NCBI GenBank assembly: GCA_905221605.1
Contig: CAJNDS010000102.1
Coordinates: 436,001-500,000, forward strand
DNA: 64,000 bases
Source of the DNA: Symbiodinium natans
Lineage: Eukaryota > Sar > Dinophyceae > Suessiales > Symbiodiniaceae
Reading direction: 5' to 3'
Of this stretch, positions 44,690 through 56,253 are shown piece after piece (the first letter of the stretch is position 1; each line of letters starts with the position of its first letter). A program made the position numbers and the translations under genes. A model generated the notes under the pieces. The model was not told where the DNA came from. It made no database searches and saw nothing but the letters and a program-made list of their open reading frames with translations.

Positions 44690-45275
44690 CTTCTTAACTG
44701 CTCTGGCTGCTCTTCCTATAGGTAGTCTTCCTGACTTCTCTGCTTCTTGATCTTCCTCTACTGCTTCGTGAGGCAAATTCTCCTCCTCAGCAATCAAGGG
44801 ATTCGGGTGGGGGGGGGGGGGGTCCCCCTCGGGCTGTCCCAGACCCAACTTCGAGGAGGTGTCCCTGAGCCCCAGCGGCCCGAAACCCTGCATGCTACGG
44901 GCGGGGTGCTCCGGGCGGGGTTTAGGGTTTGGGGTGTTTAGCGTCCTCAAAAAGCTTTTGGATCGCTTCACGGATCGTTGCTTGCAACGCTTCGGCTTCA
45001 TGCAGAGAGGCTTCGGGACATTTTGGGATGTTTGTGGCTTGCGGGTCTATGCTTCTGAGGGCTTGAGGATTCAGAGTGGCATGAGGGGGCACTTAGGGCT
45101 TCTTGCAGGGCTTCGATAGCTTCGATAGCTTAAGGTCATCGAAGATTGGGACTTGGGTGGGAGGTAAACCAAAAAAAGTCCCATCTTGAATTTCAGAAGC
45201 AAGGGAAGATGTGCTAAGCCCCCCACAGAGCTCCTTCTGCAAGGCCCGGCGATCTGCCTCGCCTTCAATTTCGGG
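44690..45275 (-). CDS. Probable coiled-coil gene fragment
   Basis: The minus strand holds GEADRRALQKELCGGL and SLASEIQDGT at 45.27-45.18 kb and EASLHEAEALQATIREAIQ followed by KLFEDAK at about 45.02-44.94 kb. A longer frame with LIAEEENLPHEAVEEDQEAE, ending in RAARAVKKTP and a stop, lies at 44.87-44.68 kb. The E/A/L/K-rich heptad-like pattern suggests coiled coil. Exact exon ends and phases were not established. Confidence 0.45.
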
Positions 45276-45329
45276 TCTAGGGTTTAGGGTTTAGGGTGCA
45301 GGGTGTAGGGTTTAAAGTTTAGGGTTTAG

Positions 45330-45402
45330 GGGTCTTGGGGTCTTGGGGTCTTGGGGTCTTGGGGTCTTGGGGTCTTGGGGTCTTGGGGTCTTGGGGTTTA
45401 GG
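45330..45402 (+). repeat. (TCTTGGGG) variant array
   Basis: About eight tandem TCTTGGGG/GTCTTGGG units. It derives from, or at least sits beside, TTTAGGG units at 45275-45330. Confidence 0.9.
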
Positions 45403-45404
45403 AT

Positions 45405-45866
45405 CATGTGGACTCGGGCACATGGCACGGCACAGGCTTGCCTTCCATAAAAGTCCCGCGTCGCAGATTGCTTTGCAAACTCTGTCCCGAAAAGGCTGGA
45501 CGAACCTGTGTATGTGTAAGAAGTCCATTTTTGGAACATCCATAGGAAGACCTTCCCTCTTGCCCGAGATTTTGGGGCCCCAGACATCTCTTGCGCCCTC
45601 TTGAAATCTGCACGATCCCACAGATTCCCGGTGAACTTCTGACCTAAGTGGAACTCCCACAACCCAAGAGTCGCGAACAAAAAGGGAAACCAAGAACCAA
45701 CACGCCAAACCTCGGGAGGCCTGTGCAATTGATGTCGAAGGTTGAGAACGCAAACCACAAGGCAGATTCCTGTCGGGTTTGGGGTTATAGGGGCTCGTCG
45801 ATCACTGTCAGGATGCAGGGCAGCGGGCTCAGTTTTTTCGAGTTCGGCGGGGTTCCAGCTTCTCAT
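45405..45866 (-). CDS. Long minus-strand open frame, probable exon
   Basis: A continuous minus frame of about 150 codons containing PPEVWRVGSWFPFLFATLGL, WEFHLGQKFTGNLWDRADFK, RARGKVFLWMFQKWTSYTYT and FGTEFAKQSATRDFYGRQA. It is rich in aromatic residues and has no low-complexity sequence until it enters the TCTTGGGG array at 45.40 kb. No family recognised. It may have a membrane-associated segment (FPFLFATLGLW). Confidence 0.4.
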
Positions 45867-45904
45867 TTGGGGGTTTATATAGGGTTCAGGGTTTAGATAT
45901 TATA

Positions 45905-46320
45905 AGGGTTTATGCGTCTGTGTGTCTGTGTGTCTGCGTCTCCATGTGTGTCCATGTGTCCGTGGTGTGTCTGCGTGCGCGGTGCGTGGTGTATTGTTAT
46001 GTATTGCGTTGTGCGTTGTGCGTTGTGCGTTGTGCATTGCGCATTGCGCGTTGCGAGTTGCGCGTTGTGTGTTGTGTGTGTTGTGTGTAGTGTTTTGTGT
46101 TGTGTGGTGTTTTGTGAGAGTCGTGTTTGTGTTGGTTGTGTCTTGTGTTGGTTTTGTCTTGTGCTGGCTGGGTCTTGTGCTGGTTGGGTCTTGTGTTGGC
46201 TGTGTGTTGTGTTGGTTGTGTGTTGCTTCGGTTGTGTTTTGTGCTGGCTGTGTGTTTTCATAATAAAAACCAGCATTATCATAATCATAGTCATAATCAT
46301 AAGCATAATCATAACACGCG
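45905..46320. repeat. TGTG/TTGTG-rich minisatellite and CATAAT repeat
   Basis: Words such as TTGCGTTGTGCG, TTGTGTTGGTTGTGTCTTG and, at the right, CATAATCATAATCATAAGC fill about 400 bases. The long open frames across this stretch on both strands are simple-sequence artefacts. Confidence 0.85.
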
Positions 46321-46839
46321 GGCATAAGTCAATGAACAGTAGCATAATATGGAGGGCATTGGTAGAACTCAGAACTGCATGCCAACTTCGACGGCTCAAC
46401 GGTTTGGTGCGTTCAGGGCTTGTGGCTTAGGATGGAGGGATGCGGGGTCGAGAGGGTGGATGGGAGGGGTTCAAAGCTTACCCTAAGCCCAAAACGCCCC
46501 ACAGCCTTTTCGGGGTGCAGATCTGTGCTCACCCTTCTTGGCTCTCTTTTCTCTCTCTTCCTGTGGCCCTCGACATGTTGTATACGAACGGGCTTAGGGT
46601 CGAGTTTGATTTGTTTTTTTCTTGGGGGGGTGCGGGCTTGGTGCGAAAGCAAAAGAACAATGCAAGAACGAGGGGGGAGTAAGCAACGGCCCCTCCCCCA
46701 GAAGCCCCCAAACCCGAAGCCCTCAGCTAGGGTCCTGCATGTTCTTCTGGAACTGGGCCTCTGCTCAGGGTGAATGCTGTGGTTCCGAGTTTCCCGTCTG
46801 GTTCTTCGTTCTGGGGAATCAGGGTTGAGGGTGCAGAGT

Positions 46840-47425
46840 TCAGCATCTCAGCTCTTGCTTGCGGGGGTGCAGGGGGCGTAGAGCTCCAGGTTTGTTTGGT
46901 CTTAGAAGCACCATGGCATCTGCGCCGGCAGCCAAAGGCACCTGTGATGTCACCTCAGCAAGCCATGCTTTTCCACGGATGATTTTGATCATTTTGCCGC
47001 ACAGAGTTGCGCGCAGGTTCAAAGCATGCGCCAACTTGCAGGTGTTTGGTATGCCATGCTGAGTCATGGCTGCTGACTGCTTAGGGCCAGCGACACTCGC
47101 TCCGTACATCATACATCGCCCATGGCCCGGTCACCCTTGACCAAGCCACCCATGAGGACCACAAACTCGCAGCACCAGAAGCGACACCCACAAGGCCAGA
47201 CGCTAAGTGCCTTGAGAGCCTTCGGCGACAGTCCTTTCCAAAAGCTTGCAAGAAACGAAAGAATCTTCCCTGTCCAGTCTCAAGCAGCTTCGCAGCTTCA
47301 TGCTGAAGGCCCACCACTCCCGATCCACAAGGGAGGAGGGCGGGGCTGCTGTAGTGGCTGAACTCGAGCCGACCCATGCTTCTTACAAGTAGAGCTGGCG
47401 CTGATCCCGATTGATCCCGGATCAC
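46840..47425 (-). CDS. Probable gene fragment, two open frames
   Basis: Minus 47425-47081 contains GLQHEAAKLLETGQGRFFRF, LQAFGKDCRRRLSRHLASGL and WVAWSRVTGPWAMYDV. Minus 47112-46840 contains MTQHGIPNTCKLAHALNLR, GKMIKIIRGKAWLAEVTSQV and AAGADAMVLLRP. Both have good protein-like composition and overlap slightly, so a short intron or frameshift near 47.1 kb is likely. No family recognised. Confidence 0.45.
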
Positions 47426-48775
47426 TCTGCCTCCATCATGGCAAGTTCGGGGAGGTGTTTGGCTTTAGTGCCTACCCTCAACTCAACCAGCTGAGCCTGG
47501 AAGCAACCTTAAGAAGAGAAATGAGGGTCTAAAGGCCCGTTAAACCGAAACCCGAAACTGCAGGGTTCAAAGGGGGGATCTCCAGGGGCCTGGAATACTT
47601 CTACACTCTGCGTCTTGGGTGGTTTAAAGCAGTCTTTGGTGCTCTAAACCCTAAACCCTAACAAACAGCCTTCATGTCGAGCACTCAGTGGGCGCCAAGG
47701 CCTTAAACTAGGGCCTGCTGTGTAATTTTTCGAATCATCGAATTCCTCTGACAGGGACCCGAGACCCCGAGACCCCTAAACCCTAAACCCTAAACGCTAA
47801 ACCCCAAATCCTAAACCCTAAACCCTAAACCCCAAAACCCAAAACCCAAAACCCTAAACCCTAAACCCTAAACCCTAAACCCTAAACCCACCCAAATCCT
47901 AAACCTGAAAAAAAAAACCCTAAACCATAAATCGTGACACCGAGCCCACATTAAAGCACTCCCAAGTCGAGCTGCCACGTCGGAGAGGAAGTCCGTGTAG
48001 CAAACCGCGCCTTGGTGCATGGTCTCTGTTTGGGTTTGGGGTTTGGGGTTTGGGGTTTAGGGTTTAGGGTTTCGGGTTTAGGGCTTAGGGTTTACGGTCT
48101 CGGGTTTAGGGTAGTGTCTGGAGTTAAGACCTTCCCCCCCCCCCCCCAAATATGGACAGTTCTCTCACTCTCATGGTCATGGTCCCTGTTGGGAACGATC
48201 CATAAGGCTCCGGAGTATCGTAGTTAGTAGTCATGTTGCCACCAAAGGTTGTGCTGAGAGGGTTATAGCTGTGGCAACCCACGTCAGGGTTTAGGGTTTT
48301 AGGGTTCGGGGTTCGAGTATAGGGTCCGGATGCCGCGTTCTGAGCTGCCGGCCGGTTATCTCATCCATGTCTTTCACGCCCACACCGCAAAACCTGCTAC
48401 CGAGGTTGCAAGCCCGGAGCCGCAACAAACCAAGAGCCCGAAATCCTAGACCATAATCCCCCAGACCCTTACTCTAAAGCTAACAAGAAACTCCTCGAAA
48501 CCCTGGTAACTCCCCGAAACTTATCCCAAAACTTTCCCCGGACATGAACCGTGAGTAATTTCAAAAAACCACGACGTAACCACAATTTCAACTGAGCCCC
48601 TAACCCCCTGAACCACTACACCCCTATAGACCCCTTCAACCCTAAACCCCAAACCCTATACCCCCCACCCCTTCCCCTCCCCGAAACCCCTACTCCCTGA
48701 ATCACTGAACTTCCAAGACCCACAATCCAAGCTCTGGTCCCGACGCATGGCAAAGTCCACACGAAGCGTTGAACC

Positions 48776-48809
48776 ATTTGGGGGGGGGGGGGGGGGGGGG
48801 GGGGGGAGG
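48776..48809 (+). repeat. Poly-G tract
   Basis: About 28 G in a row followed by AGGAGG. Similar long G or C runs occur at 15591, 43025, 51111, 51826, 53897 and 58642. Confidence 0.9.
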
Positions 48810-49822
48810 AGGTCCTTTGCTGTTTATTATAACTTCATTCTTCTTACTCCTTGTTTTGTCTGTTTGTTCTTCTTTCTTCATGTTTTCTTTTTTTTGGGGG
48901 GATAGGGTTTAGGGTTTAGAGCTTAGGGGTTTTGGGAACGGTTCTTCGGGCTTGCGTTGCTCGGGGTTTGTGCGTTTGGGGTTTTCGGCTCTGAGCCGAC
49001 GCATGCTTGAGCTGCTATGACTGTGTCAGTGCGGGGTTTTGGATTGAGGGATTTGCGGTTGCGCTGCTGTGGACAAATCCAAACCTAACCCTAAACCCCA
49101 AGCCCTAAACCCTAAGCCCGAAGCCCCCTAAACCCTAAACCCTAAACCCTAAAACCTAAACCCTATAAACCCTAAACCCTAAATCCTAAACCCTAAACCA
49201 TTCAGCCCGCAAGCCGTCGTCTGTGTCGGCCTCATTCCCTGGACGAGCACGGTGAAAGGTACCAGCCCACACCCTGGCCGGCTTGGGGAATTCCAAGGTT
49301 CGGGGTTGAGGGTTTGGGGTTTAGGGTTTAGGGTTTTGGGGCTTAGGGTTGAAGACTTTGTGGGGTTTAGGGTTGCATGTTTAGGGCTTCGGGTTGAAGG
49401 TTCAAGGTTCTACATCTATTCGGCGTTGAAGGCTCCAGGTTCGGGGTTTAGGGTTTCAAGCGTTCAGGGTTTAGGGTTGAAGGTTCAGGTTTTAGGCCTG
49501 AAGGTTTAGGGTTTAGGGTTTAGGGTTTAGGGTTTAGGGTTTAGGGTTTAGGGTTTAGGGTTTGGGGTTTAGGGTTTAGGGTTTAGGGTTTGTAAGGTGA
49601 GGGGTAGCCCCCGGGCTTTCAGGGCGGCTTATGTATAAGGACAATTTATCAAACCCTAAACCCTAAACCCTGAACCATGAACCCTGAACCCTGAACCCTA
49701 ACTACTATTGAGGCACATCAAACCCTAAACGCTTGACCCTCCACCCTACGCCCTTCCGGCTGGGTTGCCTACTTTCTTGCACCCTCACGGCTCCCGGTAC
49801 ACTACAACCCGACGTTGCGCCA

Positions 49823-49912
49823 TCATTCACAGCCCTTCTTCTTCCGGTTCTTACTGGCCGAGTTTCTAGGGGTGATAGCAATGAAACTGCTAGCCTTTGG
49901 GTTCACGAGCTC
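49823..49912 (-). CDS. Probable terminal exon with basic tail
   Basis: Minus strand: after GGACTTGGGAG a frame reads LVNPKASSFIAITPRNSASK and ends NRKKKGCE with stop TGA. The lysine-rich tail could be a nuclear localisation signal. It probably ends the exon series lying at 50.0-54.0 kb. Confidence 0.4.
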   Translation of the reverse strand, partial: ELVNPKASSFIAITPRNSASKNRKKKGCE

Positions 49913-50012
49913 CCAAGTCCTAAACCCTAAGCCCCGGACCCCAAACCCTAAACCCCAAACCCTAAACCCTAAACCCTAAACCCTAAACCCCAAACCCTAT
50001 TTGGGGGGTTGC

Positions 50013-50087
50013 ATGGCTGAGGCGTGTGCTGTCAGGATCCCTCTCTTCCAGGAACTTCTGCAGGATCTGCATGTGGCTCTTGTGCAC
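50013..50087 (-). CDS. Exon, GC donor, unrecognised gene
   Basis: Minus strand: acceptor GTGCACAG/G, exactly 25 codons (HKSHMQILQKFLEERDPDST), then a GCAACC donor. Helical and charged. One of at least six exons in the 49.8-54.0 kb series. Confidence 0.5.
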
Positions 50088-50484
50088 CTGTGCACTAGAA
50101 GTAAAAAGGGTGCCCTTTTTGGTTTAAAAGGCTTAGGAGGGGAACCTGAACCCTGAAAAGGGGAATAAGGGCCTACTCTGATTATGGGGGAGACCGGGGG
50201 CAGAGGCTACACCTGTGCGGCGGGAGGGCTTGGGTTGAAGCCAAATAGGACCGTGAGAGTTTAAGGTTTAGGGTTTGGGGTTCGTGGTACAACCCTAAAC
50301 CCTAAACCCTAAACCCTAAACCCTTAAACCCTAGATCCTAAACCCTAAACTATTTTGGGAAGATAAGGGAACAATGCCGGAGGAAGCTCGTTGGGGCTCC
50401 GTGCTGCATTATGCTCGCTTCTTGCCGGGGGGGCTACCGGGTGCAGACCTGGAAGTCTCCTGACTCACCGCATCCTGACATTAG

Positions 50485-50785
50485 GGTTTAGGGCTAGGGT
50501 TTAGGGTTTAGGGTTTAGGGTTTAGGGTTTAGGGTTTAGGGTTTAGGGTTTAGGGTTTAGGGTTTAGGGTTTAGGGTTTAGGGTTTAGGGTTTAGGGTTT
50601 AGGGTTTAGGGTTTAGGGTTTCGGTTTTAGGGTTTAGGGTTTAGGGTTTAGGGTTTAGGGTTTAGGGTTTAGGGTTTAGGGTTTAGGGTTTAGGGTTTAG
50701 GGTTTAGGGTTTAGGGTTTAGGGTTTAGGGCTTAAGTTTAGGGTTTAGGGTTTAGGGTTTAGGGTTTAGGGTTTAGGGTTTAGAC
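50485..50785 (+). repeat. Longest TTTAGGG array in the window
   Basis: About forty TTTAGGG units with only a handful of variants (one GTTTCGG and one CTTAAG). It is intronic if the flanking exons at 50.0 and 51.4 kb belong to one gene. Confidence 0.97.
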
Positions 50786-51108
50786 TTCCCTAAACACTAA
50801 ACCCCTAAAACCCTGCATAAGCCCGAAACCTAAGCCCCCCAAAGCTGAAAGGGAAGACAGGAGCCAATGAAGCCGGACCGGTGGACAAGTTTTTTTGTGC
50901 TTGGGGAGCAGAAAACAAGGGGGCTCAAGGTGAGTTGCGTAGGCTTTGGGAAACGGATTTGCTTTTGTGGTGTGGGTGTTACAGTGTTGGGGGGAAGCAG
51001 ATCAATTAAGCATGGGCTGCTTCAGCTACGTTTAGTCCCTGCTTTCAGCTACTTCTAGTCCAAGAGCTCACGGCTTAGGTTTAAGGATTCAAGGGTTGCA
51101 GGCTAACC

Positions 51109-51141
<33 letters not shown>

Positions 51142-51380
51142 AAACCCTGAACCTCGAACTTTCAAGCGCAACAAACCCCGAACCTTAAACCCCTACCAGT
51201 CAAGACCCATTCTTACAGACGTAGGAACGTATGGGACCACGTCCAGGGGCCAATTTTGGATATTCGCTTTTGGGCTTTTTACAAAAAAAAACCGAAGGGG
51301 GGCTATAGACACCCCTAAAGGCTTGCTTGGGTCCAAACCCTAAACCCTAAACCCTAAACCCTAAACCCTAAACCCTAAAC

Positions 51381-51453
51381 TTGGGCCCAAGCGGAGTGGG
51401 CCACGAGGATGACGGCATCCCGCACCGCGAGCTGGAACCTCTCGGCGTGGCTT
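51381..51453 (-). CDS. Exon with GTTTAGGG donor, unrecognised gene
   Basis: Minus strand: CCTGAG/A acceptor, then HAERFQLAVRDAVILVAHS and AWAQ, ending in GCCCAA followed at once by GTTTAGGGTTTAGGG. The donor is the array itself. A hydrophobic helical segment (VRDAVILVAH) is present. Strong example of a telomere-like intron start. Confidence 0.55.
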
Positions 51454-52727
51454 CTCAGGCGCGTCGGGCCAGGTTTGGGTTGAGGGTTGAGGTTCAGGTT
51501 ATCACAATAGAACTCATAGCATAACAACATAACAGTATCAGGGTTTAGGGTTTAGTTTAGGGTTGAGGGTTGAGAGTTAGGGTGAAGGGTGTAGGGTGTA
51601 GGGTTTTGGGTTTAGGGTTTAGGGGCTTGGGGGTTAGGGGCTTAGGGGTTTAGGGATTTCAGGTTTGGGTTCGGGGTTCAGGGTGCAGTTTTAGGGGATG
51701 AGGTTTGGGGCAGGGTTGAAGGTCTTCAGCGGTAAGACTGTTTTTTTGTTGCGGGTGCGGGGCGCTATTTTTTTTGCTGTGGGTGAGGGGGCGCGTTCAT
51801 TTTTTGCTGCGGGTGCGCGGGGGGCAGGGGGGGGGGGGGGGGGGCGCTTTGCTTTTGCTGCGGGTGCCTTTTTTTTTGCCGCGGTTCCTACTGAAATATA
51901 GAGAACTAGGGCGGGGGTGGGGGGGGGCGTTTTTTTTTTTTTTTTTTTGCTGCGGGTGCGGGGGCGACGCGCGTCAGGTCACTCACTCAGCGGGCGGCCC
52001 CCGAGCACCCACAGCCAAACAGCATCCACAACAAAAACAAAAAACACACGTTCCCAGCAGTAAGCTTGTTTGGGGACCCACCAAGAGCCCAACGCTTGAG
52101 CTTCCGATCAAGAGGAGTCACACAAGAAACAACACAGAAGCCACATGAAAACCTGACAGAAGAATACTCCCCCCCTAATCCCTAAACCTAAAACCCTAAA
52201 GCCCCCCCCCCAAAGAAAAAAACAAAAAAAACTCACGAACATCTTAACCCCAAGAAGCCTACATCCCCCGAAAACAGGACTGAGGCAACGACTCGGCCAT
52301 CCGTGACCTCAGGATCGGCATTTGTTCATTCTTTTTTTTTTTTTTTTTGGGGGGGGGGGGGGCTTAAACCCTAAATCCTAAACCCTTAACCCTTAACCCT
52401 AAACCCTAAACCCTAAACCCTCCCTAACATCTTCTGTTGCGGCTTTCTTAACCCTAAACCCTAAACCCTAACATCTTGCGTTGCGGCTTTTTCGAGTCAC
52501 ACAAGCTCTCAGGTCGCTTTCTCCCCCTAACACGACGGATCCAAAGACCTCCCCGGCTCTGAGGGGCTTGGATCAGGCGAAGGCCTTTTTTTGGTTTTTG
52601 GGGGGCGCTTTTGGATTTTGAGGGAGGGTCTAGGGACTTTCAGCACTTCAGGGATTTAGGGTTTAGGGTTTAGGGTTTAGGGTTTGGGGATTTCAGGGAT
52701 TTTTGGGGGCCTTGAGATTTTTGCAAG

Positions 52728-52808
52728 GCCAAGTCGCGAGTTCGCCTGCTCGTAGTGAGATCGCGGGAGCGGGTCGTCCTCGAAGCACAGCCTGGCGAAC
52801 TGGCGTGG
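52728..52808 (-). CDS. Exon, unrecognised gene
   Basis: Minus strand: acceptor GCCCAGCAG at 52809, then QFARLCFEDDPLPRSHYEQA and NSRLGLAKI. The 3' boundary is uncertain (a GCCTTGC site is likely). Protein-like composition; family unknown. Confidence 0.45.
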
Positions 52809-53479
52809 CTGCTGGGCTGCTCGTTACTTTGGGAGGCGGGGGGGTGGGTTCAGGATCCCTAAGCCTTAAACCCTAAGCCCTAAGCCCTAAGCCCTAAACC
52901 CTAAACCCTAAGCCCTAAACCCTAAACCCTAAGCCCTAAACCCTAAACCCTAGAGTTTGGGGCAGTTTAGGTTTTTGACGCTCCCCCCCCCCAAGGGGTT
53001 GAGGGGTGTTCCTTCTGGTGCTGCAGCCTTGACCCCAAGCCCTGAAGAGTTTAGGGTTTAGGATTTGCTTTATGGTTTCGTGCTGGACAAGGTCATCAAC
53101 TTGAAGCACGAATCACGAGAAACGCGTCAAGCCTCTGACCTTAAACGCTAATTAGACCTGAAACCCTGAACCCCCAGCCCCATAACAACCCTCACCCCCA
53201 AGCCGTGCACCCTAAACCCCTGAACCCGTCTCCACCCGCTGTTCTTTGCGCTCCGAACCCTCCTTCGGCCAGTAAGGGTGTTTAGGGTTTATACGGTTTA
53301 CCAAAAAAACCTTGTTGCAAGGATGGCTGTTAGGGTTTATACGGTTTACCCAAAATACGTTTTTGTGAGGGCTCGTAGGTTTACAGGGTTTAGGGTCATA
53401 ACCCTAAACCCTAACCCTAAACCCTAAACCCTAAACCCTAAACCCGAAACCCTAAACCCTACTCAGGGGGGTCCACTGC

Positions 53480-53538
53480 CTGGGGCCAACAGGTGTCCCG
53501 TGCACGGCGTTCGACAGCGCTGGCAGGGCGTCGACATC
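53480..53538 (-). CDS. Exon, GC donor, unrecognised gene
   Basis: Minus strand: acceptor GGACTCCAG/G, 19 codons plus two bases (DVDALPALSNAVHGTPVGP), then a GCAGTGG donor. CCCTAAA array on the downstream side and TTTAGGG array on the upstream side. Confidence 0.5.
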
Positions 53539-53814
53539 CTGGAGTCCACAAGGTTCATGTGTCTTTGGTGAAGGATTGGGGTTTAGGCTTGAAGGTTTAG
53601 GGTTTAGGGTTTAGGGTTTGGGGTTTAGGGTTTAGGGTTTAGGGTTTAGAGTTTAGGGTTTGGGGTTCTGGGTTTAGGGTTTGAGGATTGGGGTTTAGGG
53701 CTCGGGGTTTTGAGGCTCGGGCTTTGGGAGTTGAGGGTTTCGGGCTTCGGCTATAGGGCCTACGTCTCCAGGGGACCCCTGCACAACCTCAAATCGTTCG
53801 TGCCTGGTCTATGC

Positions 53815-53866
53815 CGAATGAGAGTGCGGGTGATCTCCGCCGGGGCACATTCTCAGCAATTTCGAG
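53815..53866 (-). CDS. Exon, GC donor, unrecognised gene
   Basis: Minus strand: acceptor CACCAGTGCAG, 17 codons (LEIAENVPRRRSPALSF), then a GCATAG donor. A long poly-C run (53897-53923) lies just upstream. Confidence 0.45.
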
Positions 53867-53893
53867 CTGCACTGGTGCACTAGGGCTTCCCTT

Positions 53894-53925
<32 letters not shown>

Positions 53926-53939
53926 AGGAACAACAATGC

Positions 53940-54021
53940 AATCCCATGATGCTTAGGGATTATATAAGGTTTGGGTATGTCCCTGTCGTCCTTCCCGATG
54001 ACATCCACCTGGATGTTCTTG
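53940..54021 (-). CDS. Exon, unrecognised gene
   Basis: Minus strand: acceptor GAGGCCCCAG, then KNIQVDVIGKDDRDIPKPYI. Beta-like alternation of residues. The downstream boundary was not fixed because the frame stays open (IIPKHHGIALLFL) towards the poly-C run. Confidence 0.45.
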
Positions 54022-54789
54022 CTGGGGCCTCGCATCCCCGGAGGGTTTGGGATTTAGGGTTTAGGGTTTAGGGTTTAGGGTTTGGGGTTTAGGGTTTAGA
54101 GGGTTTAGAGGGTTTAGAGGGTTTAGAGGGTTTAGAGGGTTGACGGGCTTCCATATCTCAAGGAGGTGAGGCAACAGCTAGGGTTGAGGCTTGCAGCAAC
54201 GCTACCCTCAGCCAACCCTCGCACCTAAGAGCCGCTAGCAAGGGTCTCTCTGGATGCCGTGGGTTGCTCGCGATGTCTGTCATGAAAGTGGTCTACCTCC
54301 CTGATGCAAACTCCGTTCAACGTCCAAAGATCCCCTAGCTCAAGGCCTCGTGAGGTGCTACTTGTCAGCCTTGTATAGGGTTTCTTGGGTAAGCCTACGT
54401 TGTTGGGTAAGCTTACGTTTTTGGGGCAACCAAGTCGCAGGTTACACCCACAGCCTTATAACCCTGAACCCACCGTTGCGATTTAGGATCTCCGGGGTGC
54501 AATAAGCCAACTAGTAAGGGGCCTAGTGCGGTCAAACTCCTGCATAAGCTTTGCCCAAATCGCTTAGGGTGTAGGGTTTAGGGGTTTAGGGGTTAGTGTT
54601 ACAATTTCATCTACCCCTTTGGGGTTGGAAGGGTTTTTGGGGGGTTCGGCCAAAGCCCCCAGGCCCTAAACCCTAAGCCCTAAGCCCTAAACCCCTAAAC
54701 CCCTAAACCCTAAACGCGATGCCTGATTCCGGGCGCCCGCACGTATCGAGCTCTCGAGTGCACCTCGAGCCATCTGCATCCACGGCATT

Positions 54790-55075
54790 CCCAGCCTGGG
54801 CTTAGGGTTTGGGGGTTTGGGGGTTGGGGGTTTGGGGGTTTGGGGGTTTGTTTGGGGGTTTGGGGTTTAGGGTTTAGGGTTTTAGGGTTTCAGGGTTTAG
54901 GGTTTTCGGGTTTTCGGGTTTTAGGGTTTTAGGGTTTTAGGGTTTTAGGGTTTTAGGGTTTTAGGGTTTTAGGGTTTTAGGGATTTAGGGTTTTAGGGCT
55001 TTAGGGCTTTAGGGTTTTAGGGTTTTAGGGCTTTAGGGCTTTAGGGTTTTAGGGTTTTAGGGTTTTAGGTTTAGG
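54790..55075 (+). repeat. TTTGGGGG array passing into TTTTAGGG
   Basis: TTTGGGGG 8-mers at the left, then about twenty TTTTAGGG and CTTTAGGG 8-mers. Segregated variants as at 17.6 kb. Confidence 0.93.
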
Positions 55076-55326
55076 TCGGCGCCCAGACGTCCAGAATCGA
55101 AGGCTTAGAGCTGATAAGGGTTCCAATAGAGGGCTTGGCTGCACTCAGGATGGAATAAGAAACCCAATAAACCCAAAAAAAGGTAAGGATCTAAAGTTAC
55201 AGTAAAGTACCACAAAGAGGGGTACCGCGAAAATGCCACAAACCAATGTGCCCCCCCCCCCCACCACTCAGAAAAAGAAGCCGAAAACGGAATATTCGGG
55301 TAGCAGGTTTGGACCACCAGAACCAA

Positions 55327-55415
55327 CCTGGGACTCTATTTACCTACAGTTTGGTAGTAATTGCCCCTTAACTACTAGGTATGGCCCATCAAACTGTAGG
55401 TAGAGAGGCTCCCAG
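55327..55415. mobile_element. CCTGGGA hairpin element, copy 9, most intact
   Basis: Left arm CCTGGGACTCTATTTACCTA then CAGTTT; right arm AAACTGTAGGTAGAGAGGCT then CCCAGG. About 27-base arms pair with few mismatches around a 36-base loop. This copy best defines the family. Confidence 0.8.
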
Positions 55416-56253
55416 GAAGTTTGGGCAGAGTTTGGGGGGAGGGGGGGCGGGGGGAGGGAAGGGGTCCGAGTTGCTTGGGGGGAGAGAGGCCTGTCAAGGT
55501 TGGGGGCTTCACTAACACGGCCCTAAACCCTAAACCCTAAACCCTAAACCCTAAACCCTAAACCCTAAACCCTAACAAAGTCCTAATGGGCTTTTTGTGG
55601 CTGGAGCAAAATTGGGCTCGCTTCTGGAGAGCTGCCGTATGGGGGGTACCATGGACTCAGGGTTCGACAGTCGCCCAGCAAGCACACATCCCCGACTTCT
55701 CGGTACCGAGGCCGGGGGCGCTGGCTTCATGAAGCGTTTCTGGCAAGGCCCCTTTACGAGTTTACGAGGCCGCATGGAGTTGGGGCTTTTGGGGCTCTAG
55801 AAGATCATAAGATTCGGAGTCCGGGGGTGGAGCGATAGGAGAGAACCCTCTAGGTCTATCAGAGCATCGGAGAGTCTGAGCTCGCCGCAGGGTCTTCGCT
55901 GGCGGTCTCGCGCTTGGCCTCAGGGTTTAGGGTTTTTGGAGCAGCTGAGCGCATGTGGTAATTCAGGGTGGAATTGGATGTGGCCTTCCTCGATGCAAGG
56001 GGCGGCGCTAGTCTTTGCAGGTTCTTCTCCGAGGGAGCGCGCACGCAAACAGTACTAAATGAGCCTGACTATTCAGGTGCTTTGCGTAGTTCGGTGCTTG
56101 GACAAGTTTATGAATTCATAATTAGGCCTGTCCTGAGTAGTCAGCCTCCGACTCTTGGCTTGAAACCCATGCACATACTGCAAGATCGGAGCATGAGGTC
56201 CTCCTCGTTGGGTGGACCGGTGCTTCCGCAAAAGCCGCTGAGTTACTCATTCG

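Noticed and set aside
45893-46430. Open frames of 140-170 codons on both strands
   Set aside because: Simple-sequence TGTG and CATAAT repeats create them.
50485-50785. A true chromosome end
   Set aside because: The array is interstitial, with exons on both sides, and arrays of both polarities occur throughout.
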